A stretch of 64,000 nt of DNA from positions 243,787 to 307,786 of the forward strand of contig JACJZA010000008.1 in assembly GCA_020635825.1 (NCBI GenBank), written 5' to 3'. Below, one piece after another: positions 7,491-17,133 of the stretch. Made by a program: the position numbers and the translations under genes. The stretch is from Flavobacteriales bacterium (GTDB lineage: Bacteria > Bacteroidota > Bacteroidia > Flavobacteriales_E > Vicingaceae). The stretch's first letter is position 1, and the number at the start of each line of letters is the position of its first letter. The notes under the pieces are model-generated. The model did not search any database and was not told the origin of the DNA. It saw only the letters and a list, made by a program, of their open reading frames with translations.

Positions 7491-10310
7491 TTATTTGTTC
7501 AATTTAGCTTCGGCATCTGCCACAATTTTATCCGCTTGAGTTTGAGCCTTTGCTTCTACATCATCAGCTTTTTTGTTGGCCTCAGCTTCTATTTTTTGAG
7601 CACTTTTTTCGCCTTCTTCTCTTAATTTTTTAGCTGCTACTTCGTTTGCTTTTTTCTCAAGGAAGTTACCTCCTTTATTTTGAAGTTTGTCAGCTTCTGC
7701 ATTTGCTTTTGCTCTCACATCGTCAGCTTGTTTTTTGCCTTCAGCTCTTATTTTATCTGCTTGAGATTTTGCTTCAGCAACTAAATTAGCAGCTTGCTTT
7801 TTCGCTTCTTCCAAAGCTTTTTCTTTGCCTTTATCAATTTCTTCATTGATTTTTTCTTTTACTTGTTCTTTTACATCTTCAGCTACATTTTTGGCCATAC
7901 CTTTTAAGTTGGTAGAAATTTTAGGGTCAGTAAAAGTTCCTCCCATTAACACATCAACATCTATGGTTTCTGAAGCTTTTAAATCCATCCCTAATTGTGA
8001 TGCTTGAGCGCTCATTTGATTCATAGCATTGCTTACTCCTAAATCTTTGCTAGGAATTTTAAGAGCCATAGTATAATCAATGGTTTGGTCTAATCCACTT
8101 GAACCAGACATAGCACCTTTAGTGGTTCCCATCTTCACATCAAATGGTTCTGTGTAAACACGTCCATCTTTAATTTCGTAAACTACAGTTACATCGCTCA
8201 AATCAATTTGTTTTAACTTATCATTTTTAAGAACTTCAGATAGTTTAATCATTGGTTTAAATCCGGATACTTGAATGTTTTTGGTTTTCATTACACCATT
8301 ACCATTCATTGTATTTAAATCAGGTTCCATTTGTTCATTTAATACACCATTGATTGCTAAAGTTGTTCCGAATTTGCCTTTACAGCTTTTAACGACAGGA
8401 GCCATTTCAGCAATAGAATTAAAAGTAGTGGCAACTTTTTCTACATCAAAATCTTTAATGTCCATATCAAACTTAATTCCAGGTTGTTTTGGGTTGGTTG
8501 TTTCATAATATCCATCCATTACCATGGAACCATCCATCATATTCATTCCTAAATGTTCCATAGCCACTTTTTGGTCTTTTACAACTAAAACACCATTCAT
8601 GTTATCAATTTCTAAGTTGTCGTATATTACTTTTTGGAAAGTAGATTTTAAAGTGAAATTAATATTTTTAGGAACTTCAATAACCGATAAAGGCTCTTCT
8701 TCACTAGTTTCAGTTTGAGCTGTCGTTTCAGAAGTTTCTTCATCACTCATAAACTCATTTAAATCCATTAAAGTTGAGCTTACATTAAATGTACCTGTTA
8801 ATTCTTCATCATCACTAAACACATAAGAAAGAATGTTATCTATTCTTCCATTAGCTTGAATGTCAGTTTTACCTATTTTAGAATCGAAAGCAGATAATTG
8901 AACATGTTGAGGTGAAAAGTCCAGATTTAGAGTATTTATCATTACTTCATAAGCTAAAGAATCGCTTTTGTAATTCATTTCTGAAATTCCAAAATTACCT
9001 TCCGCATGGAAATCTTGATATCTTTCTTGTTCAATAGCAGAGATTTTTCCTTTAATATCTAAATCAGATTTTATTTTACCATTTAATTCATCACCTGTTT
9101 GAGGCATTACATCTTTCAAAGAGGCAAGATTAAAGTCAGCTTTAAGTCCGGCTTTAATGTCTGCATCAGAAATAGGAGTTTTTACTAATAAATGAGCATC
9201 AATTGGATTTCCTGCGATTTCCATGTGGAATTTATTCATGTCAACTACGGTATGATCAAGGTCTCCATCAGGGTTAGTTATATGTAAATCTATATTAATA
9301 TTATTTACCGACTTTGGTAAGTCAGGATATTTAAACATAGCATTTTCCACAACCAAATTAACTCCAAAAGCTGGCATTTTAGTTTCAGAATATGTCCCTT
9401 TTGCATGACCATCTAAAGCTAATTTTCCATCCGTTTTAACATTTGAAAAATCAGTCATATAAACAGCAGGAACCATAGATAAAATGTTTTTAAATGCTGT
9501 TTTCTTAGCTCCGAAAGTTAATTCCATATCTATATCATCGCTAGGCATAGCTACCCATCCATCCATTCCTAAAACAAGCTCGTTTATTTTTACTTCATTT
9601 TCTTTAAAGGTATATTTTGAATTGGCTAAATCGGCTTCAATATCCGCATCAGCAACTATAACCGATTTTTTCATGTAATCGATTCCTTCCATTCCCAAGT
9701 TAAACTCATCAATTGTTGTATGTGTGCTTAAGTTTGTGACATCAGCCGTCATATCTCCATTTAGGTTGAAATTAAGACCTTTAATTTCGGTGAACAAATC
9801 CATGGTTTCGTCTTTATACAAGACATAACCATTGGTAATTGTTAAATCTTTTAAACCTAATTTAAATGAAGAGCCAGTATCTTCTGCCGCTTCTTCTTCA
9901 ACTGCTTCTCCAGTTTCTTTTACAATATCCCAATTTGCTGTTGTGTCCGCTAAAACAATAGCTCTAATACTTGGCTCTGTAATATGGATAGATTTAACAT
10001 CAATTTCATCACCACTTATTACGCTCATTAAATCTACTTTAAGAGAAAGGTTTTTAATTTCGGCAAGTGTTATTCCTTCGAATTTATCAACTCCATCAAC
10101 TTTTACATTTTCAATTTCAAAGTTAAAATTTGGGAATGTGCTTATTAAGCCCATATCAAATTCTCCAAAATCTACTTTAGCATTCAGCATACTATTGGTT
10201 TCTTCTTTTACCATTTCAACAATTTTCCCTTTAAAAATGATAGGTAATAAGATAATTGCTAATAGCAATAGTAAAAATGTAATTCCAAGGATTTTGAATA
10301 ATTTTTTCAT
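7491..10310 (-). CDS. AsmA-family protein with C-terminal Ala/Lys/Glu coiled coil
   Basis: 939 residues. One N-terminal membrane anchor (about 4-28, ILGITFLLLLLAIILLPIIF), followed by a long beta-rich AsmA/DUF748-type region. The part at about 560-790 matches the AsmA C-terminal domain (FGTTLAINGVLNEQMEPDLN, SGSSGLDQTIDYTMALKIP). AsmA-like proteins are thought to span the periplasm and move lipids between membranes. The last 150 residues are highly charged and Ala-rich (KKQADDVRAKANAEADKLQ, repeated heptads), predicted as a long coiled coil; this tail is frequent in Bacteroidota members. Probably in one transcript with the OmpA-family gene downstream. Confidence 0.85.
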   Translation of the reverse strand: MKKLFKILGITFLLLLLAIILLPIIFKGKIVEMVKEETNSMLNAKVDFGEFDMGLISTFPNFNFEIENVKVDGVDKFEGITLAEIKNLSLKVDLMSVISGDEIDVKSIHITEPSIRAIVLADTTANWDIVKETGEAVEEEAAEDTGSSFKLGLKDLTITNGYVLYKDETMDLFTEIKGLNFNLNGDMTADVTNLSTHTTIDEFNLGMEGIDYMKKSVIVADADIEADLANSKYTFKENEVKINELVLGMDGWVAMPSDDIDMELTFGAKKTAFKNILSMVPAVYMTDFSNVKTDGKLALDGHAKGTYSETKMPAFGVNLVVENAMFKYPDLPKSVNNINIDLHITNPDGDLDHTVVDMNKFHMEIAGNPIDAHLLVKTPISDADIKAGLKADFNLASLKDVMPQTGDELNGKIKSDLDIKGKISAIEQERYQDFHAEGNFGISEMNYKSDSLAYEVMINTLNLDFSPQHVQLSAFDSKIGKTDIQANGRIDNILSYVFSDDEELTGTFNVSSTLMDLNEFMSDEETSETTAQTETSEEEPLSVIEVPKNINFTLKSTFQKVIYDNLEIDNMNGVLVVKDQKVAMEHLGMNMMDGSMVMDGYYETTNPKQPGIKFDMDIKDFDVEKVATTFNSIAEMAPVVKSCKGKFGTTLAINGVLNEQMEPDLNTMNGNGVMKTKNIQVSGFKPMIKLSEVLKNDKLKQIDLSDVTVVYEIKDGRVYTEPFDVKMGTTKGAMSGSSGLDQTIDYTMALKIPSKDLGVSNAMNQMSAQASQLGMDLKASETIDVDVLMGGTFTDPKISTNLKGMAKNVAEDVKEQVKEKINEEIDKGKEKALEEAKKQAANLVAEAKSQADKIRAEGKKQADDVRAKANAEADKLQNKGGNFLEKKANEVAAKKLREEGEKSAQKIEAEANKKADDVEAKAQTQADKIVADAEAKLNK

Positions 10311-10418
10311 AATGATGAGTTAAAAGATTTAAGAGGTTATCAAATATTATGCTATAATTTTAAATTCGAATAAAATTACCAAAAACAAAGAAAAATTAAG
10401 TAGTGATTTTAAGTTAAA

Positions 10419-11720
10419 TTATTTTGAATAATTATCATCCCATTTTTTCTCATGTGGTTCTTTCAACATGCCAAATGAATTTGCTACCACCATTGAAACA
10501 GCCGCATCTCCGGTAACATTAATAGTTGTTCTACACATGTCAAGAGGTCGGTCAATAGCAAAGATAAGTGCTAGCCCCGCTTCAGGAATGCCTGCTTGAC
10601 CTAATACAATTACCAGCATTACCATTCCGGCTCCTGGAACTGCAGCAGAACCTATTGAAGCTAAAGTTGCTGTTACTATAATTCCTAACTGTGCACCTAA
10701 ACTTAAATCCATACCAAATGCTTGAGCAATAAAAACAGCAGCAACTGCTTGATATAAACTAGTTCCGTCCATGTTAATTGTTGCACCAATTGGCAATACA
10801 AAACTTGCTACATCTTCATCAACTCCTAAATGTTCTTCCACTCTTTCCATCGTAACTGGGAGTGTGGCAGCACTAGAGCTGGTAGAAAAAGCTAATAATT
10901 GAGCAGGAGAAATTCCTCTAAAGAAAAAGCCGGGTGATTTTTTAGTGAAAATTTTAACAATTAAAACATATATGATTAGTAACAAAGCTAAGCCTAAAAC
11001 TACTGAAAAAGCATACCAAAGTAGGGCTTGAAATAAATCCAAGCTAGGAGATTCTGCAACTAAACTTGCTAGTAATGCGAAAACTCCAACGGGAGCTGCT
11101 AACATTATTAAGTCAATAAGTTTAAGTATGACTTCATTAAAACCATCAAAAAATGATTTCACTGGCTTAGCTTGGTCTTCTGGAATTAAGATTAAGCCAA
11201 TTCCAAAAAAAATAGCAAATACAATAATTTGAAGCATATTTTTATTATCGCTAGAAGCTGAGACTATGTTATCTGGTATTAAGTCTTGAAGAGCTTGAAG
11301 TGGGCCAGCATCTTTTTGCTTAATAGCAGCTTCTTTCTTTTGTGCTGCATCATTCTTATAACTTTCTAAAAGTTCATTTCGTGTTTCCTCGCTGATACTT
11401 TTACCAGGTTGTACTACATTAACCACCATTAACCCGACAGAAACAGCAATTACTGTTGTTACCACATAAATAGCAATGGTTTTTCCTCCCATCCTAGAGA
11501 GTTTAGAAATGTCTTTTAAATCGGAAACGCCTTTAATTAATGAAGCTAAAATTAGTGGAACAGCAATTAATTTAAGTGCATTTATAAACATTTTGCCGAA
11601 AGGACTAATCCAATCTTTAATAAAATCTTTTCCCCAGTCAAATTGAACCATTAAGACAGCAAAAACTACCCCGAATAGCATTCCAATTAAGATTTTCCAG
11701 TGTAAGGCTAGTTTTTTCAT
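10419..11720 (-). CDS. Dicarboxylate/amino acid:cation symporter (DAACS family)
   Basis: 433 residues, glutamate/aspartate/C4-dicarboxylate:cation symporter of the inner membrane (GltP/GltT/DctA fold). Hallmarks: the serine-rich hairpin FSTSSSAATLPVTM, the NMDGTSLYQAVAAVFIAQ helix, GSAAVPGAGMVML, and DRPLDMCRTTINVTGDA, which carries the substrate-binding Asp, Arg, Thr and Asn residues. An insertion of about 50 charged residues (near 115-165) lies between early helices. Its precise substrate cannot be read from sequence. Its stop and the aroC start are three bases apart, so aroC is probably transcribed with it. Confidence 0.92.
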   Translation of the reverse strand: MKKLALHWKILIGMLFGVVFAVLMVQFDWGKDFIKDWISPFGKMFINALKLIAVPLILASLIKGVSDLKDISKLSRMGGKTIAIYVVTTVIAVSVGLMVVNVVQPGKSISEETRNELLESYKNDAAQKKEAAIKQKDAGPLQALQDLIPDNIVSASSDNKNMLQIIVFAIFFGIGLILIPEDQAKPVKSFFDGFNEVILKLIDLIMLAAPVGVFALLASLVAESPSLDLFQALLWYAFSVVLGLALLLIIYVLIVKIFTKKSPGFFFRGISPAQLLAFSTSSSAATLPVTMERVEEHLGVDEDVASFVLPIGATINMDGTSLYQAVAAVFIAQAFGMDLSLGAQLGIIVTATLASIGSAAVPGAGMVMLVIVLGQAGIPEAGLALIFAIDRPLDMCRTTINVTGDAAVSMVVANSFGMLKEPHEKKWDDNYSK

Positions 11721-11722
11721 GC

Positions 11723-12802
11723 TTAGATTTTTGATGATTGATTAAGAAGAAGGTGGTCTAATATGACAAGAGCTGCCATTGATTCAACTATTGCGACAGC
11801 TCTTGGTAAAACACAAGGGTCGTGACGTCCTTTTCCATCAATTGTTACTTCATTGTAATTTTTATCGATAGAAGTTTGAGTTTTCATGATGGTAGCAACG
11901 GGTTTAAATGCAACATTGAAATAAATATCTTCGCCATTGCTAATCCCCCCTTGTATCCCCCCAGAATTATTCGTCTTAGTTTTTACAATATTGTTTTCAA
12001 CATAAAATTCATCGTTGTGTTCTGAACCTTTTAAAAGGGTTCCGGAAAAACCTGATCCAATTTCAAATCCTTTAGAAGCATTAATGCTTAGCATTGCTTT
12101 TGCTAAGTCGGCTTCTAATCTATCAAAAACAGGATTTCCTAAACCTATTGGACAACCTTTAATTACACAAGTGGTAGTTCCACCAATAGTATCACCGTCT
12201 TTTCTAATTTGATCTATGTATTCAAACATTTCATCTGCCATTTTTTCATCTGGGCAACGAACACTATTTGAATAAGTAACTTTTAGGTTTAAATCAGAAT
12301 AATGAGATTTTAATTTGAGAGGACCAACCTGAGAAACATAAGCTTGAACAGAAATTCCTTTTTGAATTAAAATTTGTTTGGCAATAGCTCCTCCAACGAC
12401 TCTACATGCTGTTTCTCTAGCAGAACTTCTTCCGCCACCTCTATAATCTCTGTGTCCATATTTTGCCTCATAAGTAAAATCGGCATGAGAAGGTCGAAAA
12501 CTATCTTTTATATGGTTGTAATCTTTAGATTTTTCATTGGTATTTTTAATAATAAATCCTATTGGTGTCCCGGTAGTTTTCCCTTCAAAAATGCCTGATA
12601 AAAATTCCACCTCATCATTTTCTTTTCTTTGAGTGGTAATCCTTGATTGTCCTGGTTTTCTTCTATTTAATTCTTCTTGAATAAAATCAAAATCTAATTC
12701 AATACCTGCGGGACATCCATCAATTATTCCACCAAGTGCTATCCCGTGAGATTCACCAAATGTTGTGAGTTTAAAAATGGTTCCAAAAGAGTTTCCTGCC
12801 AT
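11723..12802 (-). CDS. aroC: Chorismate synthase
   Basis: Converts 5-enolpyruvylshikimate 3-phosphate to chorismate, the last step of the shikimate pathway; needs reduced FMN. 359 residues, normal. Signatures: GESHGIALGGIIDGCPAG at 17-34, the YRGGGRSSARETACRVV region near residue 120, and RHDPCVLPRAVAIVESM at the C-terminus. Divergently arranged to hutI with 122 bases between; that gap is AT-rich and must hold both promoters, but I cannot assign boxes with confidence. No other aro genes are nearby. Confidence 0.96.
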   Translation of the reverse strand: MAGNSFGTIFKLTTFGESHGIALGGIIDGCPAGIELDFDFIQEELNRRKPGQSRITTQRKENDEVEFLSGIFEGKTTGTPIGFIIKNTNEKSKDYNHIKDSFRPSHADFTYEAKYGHRDYRGGGRSSARETACRVVGGAIAKQILIQKGISVQAYVSQVGPLKLKSHYSDLNLKVTYSNSVRCPDEKMADEMFEYIDQIRKDGDTIGGTTTCVIKGCPIGLGNPVFDRLEADLAKAMLSINASKGFEIGSGFSGTLLKGSEHNDEFYVENNIVKTKTNNSGGIQGGISNGEDIYFNVAFKPVATIMKTQTSIDKNYNEVTIDGKGRHDPCVLPRAVAIVESMAALVILDHLLLNQSSKI

Positions 12803-12924
12803 AATTTACAAAGTAACTAATCTTAAGGTAATTAAAAGAATTATTCACTTCAAATTTATTTGAGTTATGAAATTTAAAAATCAGCTTGATAAAAGTTGGT
12901 AATTTTAAACTTCAAAATTAGGGT

Positions 12925-14172
12925 ATGGGAAAAATTATTATTAAAAATATTAAAGAACTGGTTCAGGTTTTAGATGCAGAGGTAAGAGTGCTGAAAGGTG
13001 AACAAATGTCAAAATTATCTACATTAAAAGATGCTTGGTTGGCAATTGAGAATGATTTAATTCTTGCATATGGGAAAATGGAAGAATTTCCTGAAATAAC
13101 TGATTGGAATGAATTGGAAGTGATAGATGCTACGGGTAAAATGGTCTTTCCTAGTTGGTGTGATTCTCATACGCATATTGTTTTTGCAAAAAGTAGAGAA
13201 GAAGAATTTGTAGATAGAATTAATGGATTAACTTATCAAGAAATTGCAGCTAAAGGAGGAGGAATATTAAATTCTGCTAAGAAGTTGCAATTTGCATCTG
13301 AAGATGAACTTTATGAAGGAGCTTTAAAACGAATTAATGAAATTAAACAAACTGGAACAGGTGCTGTTGAAATAAAAAGTGGATATGGTTTAACAGCTGA
13401 TGCTGAATTGAAAATGTTGAGGGTAATTAAAAGGTTAAAGGAAAATTGTGATATTACCATTAAAGCTAATTTTTTAGGAGCACATGCTTTACCGGTAGAA
13501 TTTAAAGAGAATAGGAGAGGATACATTGATTTGATTATCAATGAAATGTTGCCAAAAATAAAAGAAGAAGGATTGGCCGATTTTATTGATGTGTTTTGTG
13601 AGACCAATTATTACACTCCTGAAGAAGCTGATGAGATTATTAATGCAGGAAAAGAAATTGGTTTGATTCCAAAATTCCATACCAATCAGTTTACATCTAT
13701 TGGTGGAATACAAGTAGGTGTAAAAAATCAAGCACTTTCGGTAGATCATTTAGAAGTGATGACTGAACAAGATATTGATGATTTAGCAAAATCAGAAGTC
13801 ATGCCAACCTTATTGCCTTCTTGTTCTTTCTTTTTGAGTATTCCTTATGCTCCGGCTAAACAATTAATTGAGAAAGGATTGCCTATTTGTTTAGCAACTG
13901 ATTTTAATCCAGGCTCTACACCTTCAGGTAACATGAATTTTGTATTATCTTTAGCTTGTATTAATATGAAATTAACCCCTGAGCAAGCAATTAATGCTAC
14001 AACTATTAATGCAGCTTATGCAATGGGCTTAGAAAAAACACACGGTAGTATTTCAGTAGGGAAAAAAGCAAACATATTTATCACAAATGAAATTAATTCT
14101 TATGCTTTTTTACCTTATTATTTTGGACATAATCAAATTGAAGAAATAATTATTGAAGGGAAAAGACAATAA
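12925..14172 (+). CDS. hutI: Imidazolonepropionase
   Basis: Third enzyme of histidine degradation: hydrolyses imidazolone-5-propionate to N-formimino-glutamate. 415 residues, amidohydrolase TIM barrel with one metal. Metal-binding HTH at 82-84 (SWCDSHTHIVFA), EIKSGYGLT near 155-163 (substrate loop), ANFLGAHALP near 190, FHTNQFTSIGG near 250 and LATDFNPGSTPSGNM near 330, with the Asp ligand. Stand-alone: hutU, hutH and hutG are not next to it. Followed by a strong terminator. Confidence 0.95.
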   Translation: MGKIIIKNIKELVQVLDAEVRVLKGEQMSKLSTLKDAWLAIENDLILAYGKMEEFPEITDWNELEVIDATGKMVFPSWCDSHTHIVFAKSREEEFVDRINGLTYQEIAAKGGGILNSAKKLQFASEDELYEGALKRINEIKQTGTGAVEIKSGYGLTADAELKMLRVIKRLKENCDITIKANFLGAHALPVEFKENRRGYIDLIINEMLPKIKEEGLADFIDVFCETNYYTPEEADEIINAGKEIGLIPKFHTNQFTSIGGIQVGVKNQALSVDHLEVMTEQDIDDLAKSEVMPTLLPSCSFFLSIPYAPAKQLIEKGLPICLATDFNPGSTPSGNMNFVLSLACINMKLTPEQAINATTINAAYAMGLEKTHGSISVGKKANIFITNEINSYAFLPYYFGHNQIEEIIIEGKRQ

Positions 14173-14178
14173 AAAAAA

Positions 14179-14204
14179 GCCCCGAAAATGTTTTCGGGGC
14201 TTTT
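14179..14204. terminator. Bidirectional terminator between hutI and 14223
   Basis: GCCCCGAAAA-TG-TTTTCGGGGC with an A-run before it and TTTT after it. It can stop hutI on the plus strand and the small membrane-protein gene on the minus strand. Confidence 0.9.
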
Positions 14205-14222
14205 CAATTATAGAAATTTCTT

Positions 14223-14564
14223 TTATTGATTTAAAATTTGTTCCCAAGGCATAGAAGTTAAAATAGCTCCATAGAAACTAATAACAACTATAAAGTACAA
14301 TAAGTAAAGACTTGATAAAGAAAGACCAATGATAGCACAAACTCTACCTGCTTTCATGTTTTTGTAAGAACTTTCGGTATAAGAACTTGGACTGCTTTTA
14401 TATAATTTAGCAGCTTTTCCGGAAAGTACTAAAGCAATAATTCCTAAAATTACTCCAACTACTCCGTAACAAAAACAAAGTACAATTGATAAAATACCTA
14501 ACACCAACACAGCCGTAGCGTTTGGTAAGGTTTGTTGCGATGTGTTTAAATTTTGATTTTCCAT
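14223..14564 (-). CDS. Small CCC-motif/DUF4190-like membrane protein
   Basis: 113 residues. A polar N-terminus rich in Asn and Gln (residues 1-15), then a helix with ATAVLVLGILSIVLCFCYG, a second helix (VVGVILGIIALVLSG), a hydrophilic loop (KAAKLYKSSPSS) and a third helical segment (about 75-105). This matches the widespread Flavobacteriia CCC-motif/DUF4190-like family of small inner-membrane proteins, of unknown function. The usual cysteine cluster is reduced to CFC here. Its neighbour at 14623 is also a small membrane protein, but a terminator separates them. Confidence 0.75.
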   Translation of the reverse strand: MENQNLNTSQQTLPNATAVLVLGILSIVLCFCYGVVGVILGIIALVLSGKAAKLYKSSPSSYTESSYKNMKAGRVCAIIGLSLSSLYLLYFIVVISFYGAILTSMPWEQILNQ

Positions 14565-14579
14565 GTGGTAAAAATAAAA

Positions 14580-14605
14580 AAAAGGCTGTTATACAACAGC
14601 CTTTT
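14580..14605 (-). terminator. Terminator after the 14623 gene
   Basis: Stem AAAAGGCTGTT / AACAGCCTTTT around ATAC. On the minus strand the 3' arm runs into a T-rich stretch (plus-strand A-run 14570-14583). It ends the 134-residue membrane-protein gene before the next minus-strand gene. Confidence 0.85.
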
Positions 14606-14622
14606 CTTAAAAAAATAATTTC

Positions 14623-15027
14623 TTAGTTCATGTGTTTTACATTCAAGTAGTAAAGTACGATGAATAATATTGGAAAAATTGCACCCATTGCACTGAATGG
14701 TAATCCAAATATTAATGGTAAAATGATACCAACAACACTAGCACCAGCATAAATGAAGAAACCTTGTTTTTTAAGTTTCCACATTTGGATAGCTCCATAT
14801 AAAGAAGCAGCAGCTAAAACAGTACCTATTGCGAAATAAGCTGTTCCACCGCCCATTGCAGCACCCATACCAGGAATACTTCCCATAATAGATCCCATTC
14901 CAATGGTCATTAATAAACCTCCTAATAATCCTAAACCACTACCGATAAAGGTTAAAATACATAAAACAGTTAAAAAACCTGGTCTTTTTCCAGTTTCTGC
15001 TGTTGCTTGAGTAGTTTCTTCTGACAT
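14623..15027 (-). CDS. Hypothetical four-helix membrane protein
   Basis: 134 residues. Hydrophilic Thr/Glu-rich N-terminus (1-15), then four hydrophobic segments at about 17-43, 62-82, 90-108 and 112-130. The first loop is rich in Gly and Met (MTIGMGSIMGSIPGMGAAMGGG). I recognise the general type from Bacteroidota genomes but cannot assign a function. Its own upstream region (15028-15194) is AT-rich with no clear promoter box. Confidence 0.65.
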   Translation of the reverse strand: MSEETTQATAETGKRPGFLTVLCILTFIGSGLGLLGGLLMTIGMGSIMGSIPGMGAAMGGGTAYFAIGTVLAAASLYGAIQMWKLKKQGFFIYAGASVVGIILPLIFGLPFSAMGAIFPILFIVLYYLNVKHMN

Positions 15028-15194
15028 AAATTTAAAATTTAGTTAATAAAATAATTTGTTAGATTTCAACCAAAGTAAAAAAATTATTCGCTCGAAGCAA
15101 GTTTTGTCGAAAGTTTGTTATTAACAATCTATTGTTTGTTGTTAATTATCGAAAGGATGTAAATTAATTGTAAAGCCTTAAAATCCAATTGTAT

Positions 15195-16907
15195 TTAAGC
15201 ATTAATCCAACTTTTGAAGTTTGAGTTTTCTTTTTGTTTAACAATTTTATAATCTTTAAAATAAGTTGTTTTTTTCTGTGGAGTGAAAATAATTTTAGTG
15301 AATACACCTAATTCTCGTTTTACAGATAGAGCAATCTCATCCTCTTTAAAATAGTTACACCATTGTTCAAGATCGTTCATTAGCTTGATACCATTAATTG
15401 CTATAATTTCATCATTTATGCTTAATCCATTATATTCTGATATCGATTCCGGGAAAATGTTATCAATCTTGCAAAGTCCGTTTTCATATCTCACCTTAAA
15501 GCCTAGTGATGATTCATTGTAATTACTACAAGGAGTAACAGACAAATCACAACCAATATAATTTAAAGCAGATTTTAGTAAAGGTGTATAATCTTCTTTT
15601 CCATGTATTAATTTATTAAAAATTGTATTGTAAGATTTGGCAGCTGTTTGCTCAATTACATTTTTATAATCGTTTTCAGATACTCCTAAACCTTTTTTTG
15701 CAAAATCTTGATAAAGTGTTTTCATTACATCATTTAAGGATTTTTTATTCTTAGTACTCTTTAATATAAATACATCAGTAATAAAAGCAATTAAAGCTCC
15801 TTCTGTATAAATTGAACCTTTTCTTCCTGGTGTTCCTTTTACATAACCATCTAACCAAGTATCAAATGAAGACTGAGCTACTGAATAGTTATTCACTCCA
15901 AAATTATTATAGTGTCTGTCTAATAACTGATTAAAAGTTCCTGCATATTGCTCCCAGTTAAATACTCCCGAGGTTAAAAGAAACTTATCACCATAATAAG
16001 TAGTCACACCTTCATCTAAATATCCTAAATAAGTATAATTTTCTTGAGTATAATCATAGGGCTGCATTTCTATCGGGCGAATTTTTTTTACATTCCAAGT
16101 ATGGTATAATTCATGAGAACTAACACCTAATAATTCATTGTACCAACCATTGGTATTCATAATATTATAACTGGGACCTAAAGAAATTACTGTAGAATTG
16201 GAATGCTCAACGCCGTGATATGCTTTATAGGTAAGTATTTGAAATAAAAAATGATACTCATCAACCGGGAAATCTCCAAAAGCATTGATTTGAGCTTTAA
16301 TAAATTTTTTAAAGTCAGTTTCTAGTTTTTTAAAGTCAGGTTTACATTCTCCATTAAACCACAAATGAAATAAAGTTTTATCTACATTGAAGGAATGATT
16401 TTTAATGGTGTTGCTGGCAATTAATGGGCAATCTGCTAGTTCATGAAAATTTTTAGCAGTAAAAAAATGTTTTTTAGTCGAAGTAAGTCCTGTTGCAACT
16501 TTATAGTTTTTTGGTAATTTAAGTTCTAATTCACATTTTTCATTGATTCTGTCAGGTAAATAAAGAAAACAATTTACTCCATTAATATATAATTGTTTGT
16601 CATCTAAATATGAAGAACCTGCATTGATTTCTGCTGCAAAATAATTATAATGAATATGAACTTTTTTATTTCCTTTGGTTTCAACTAACCATAAATCTTT
16701 TCTTAACTTTTTAGATGGTAAAGAATGACCTTTTTCATCCTTAGCTTCCCATTTTTGAACATTTTTAGCAAAATTGCCTAATTCGTATCGTCCCGGGCGC
16801 CAAGCAGGCAATTGAACTTCAATTGTTGGTGAATTAATTTTGTCTATAATAAGTTCAATATCAATATAATGGTTGTTAGGTTTTTGATAAGAAATGATGT
16901 ACTTCAT
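15195..16907 (-). CDS. M61 family metallopeptidase with PDZ domain
   Basis: 570 residues. Zinc motif HELYH at 265-269 with the downstream Glu ligand in DEGVTTYYGD at 298-307; the M61-specific GVEHSNST motif lies at 232-239. The N-terminal 170 residues form the beta-rich M61 domain and a PDZ domain covers about 460-550. M61 enzymes (glycyl aminopeptidase type) cleave N-terminal Gly or Ala. I see no signal peptide (starts MKYIISYQKPNN), so it is probably cytoplasmic, whereas many M61 members are exported. The substrate is unknown. Divergent from lpdA. Confidence 0.9.
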   Translation of the reverse strand: MKYIISYQKPNNHYIDIELIIDKINSPTIEVQLPAWRPGRYELGNFAKNVQKWEAKDEKGHSLPSKKLRKDLWLVETKGNKKVHIHYNYFAAEINAGSSYLDDKQLYINGVNCFLYLPDRINEKCELELKLPKNYKVATGLTSTKKHFFTAKNFHELADCPLIASNTIKNHSFNVDKTLFHLWFNGECKPDFKKLETDFKKFIKAQINAFGDFPVDEYHFLFQILTYKAYHGVEHSNSTVISLGPSYNIMNTNGWYNELLGVSSHELYHTWNVKKIRPIEMQPYDYTQENYTYLGYLDEGVTTYYGDKFLLTSGVFNWEQYAGTFNQLLDRHYNNFGVNNYSVAQSSFDTWLDGYVKGTPGRKGSIYTEGALIAFITDVFILKSTKNKKSLNDVMKTLYQDFAKKGLGVSENDYKNVIEQTAAKSYNTIFNKLIHGKEDYTPLLKSALNYIGCDLSVTPCSNYNESSLGFKVRYENGLCKIDNIFPESISEYNGLSINDEIIAINGIKLMNDLEQWCNYFKEDEIALSVKRELGVFTKIIFTPQKKTTYFKDYKIVKQKENSNFKSWINA

Positions 16908-17085
16908 TTGATTCAGTTGAAAGTTTGTAAAATGTAAAGTTAAAAGAACTTTGTTGGTTTTTACTGCTTGGTTAAGAGTTTTTAGTATTTAGACGTTGAT
17001 ATATGTTTTCAGTTATTCAAAATTATTTCCTAAACAAACTTTCTACTTTATAAACTTTTCACTTTATACTTTCTAACTTATTAGT

Positions 17086-17093
17086 TAAATTCG
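17086..17093 (+). promoter_or_regulatory. Putative -7 box for lpdA
   Basis: TAAATTCG, one mismatch from TAnnTTTG, 41 bases before the lpdA ATG. No clear -33 TTG at 19-21 bases. Confidence 0.4.
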
Positions 17094-17133
17094 CAAACTA
17101 TTAATTAAGCAATAAAAAATTAAAATTTCAGAT

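Noticed and set aside
9832..10323. A 163-codon plus-strand frame opposite the AsmA-like gene
   Set aside because: Antisense to a well-supported gene, Ser/Ile-rich composition typical of reverse frames in this genome.
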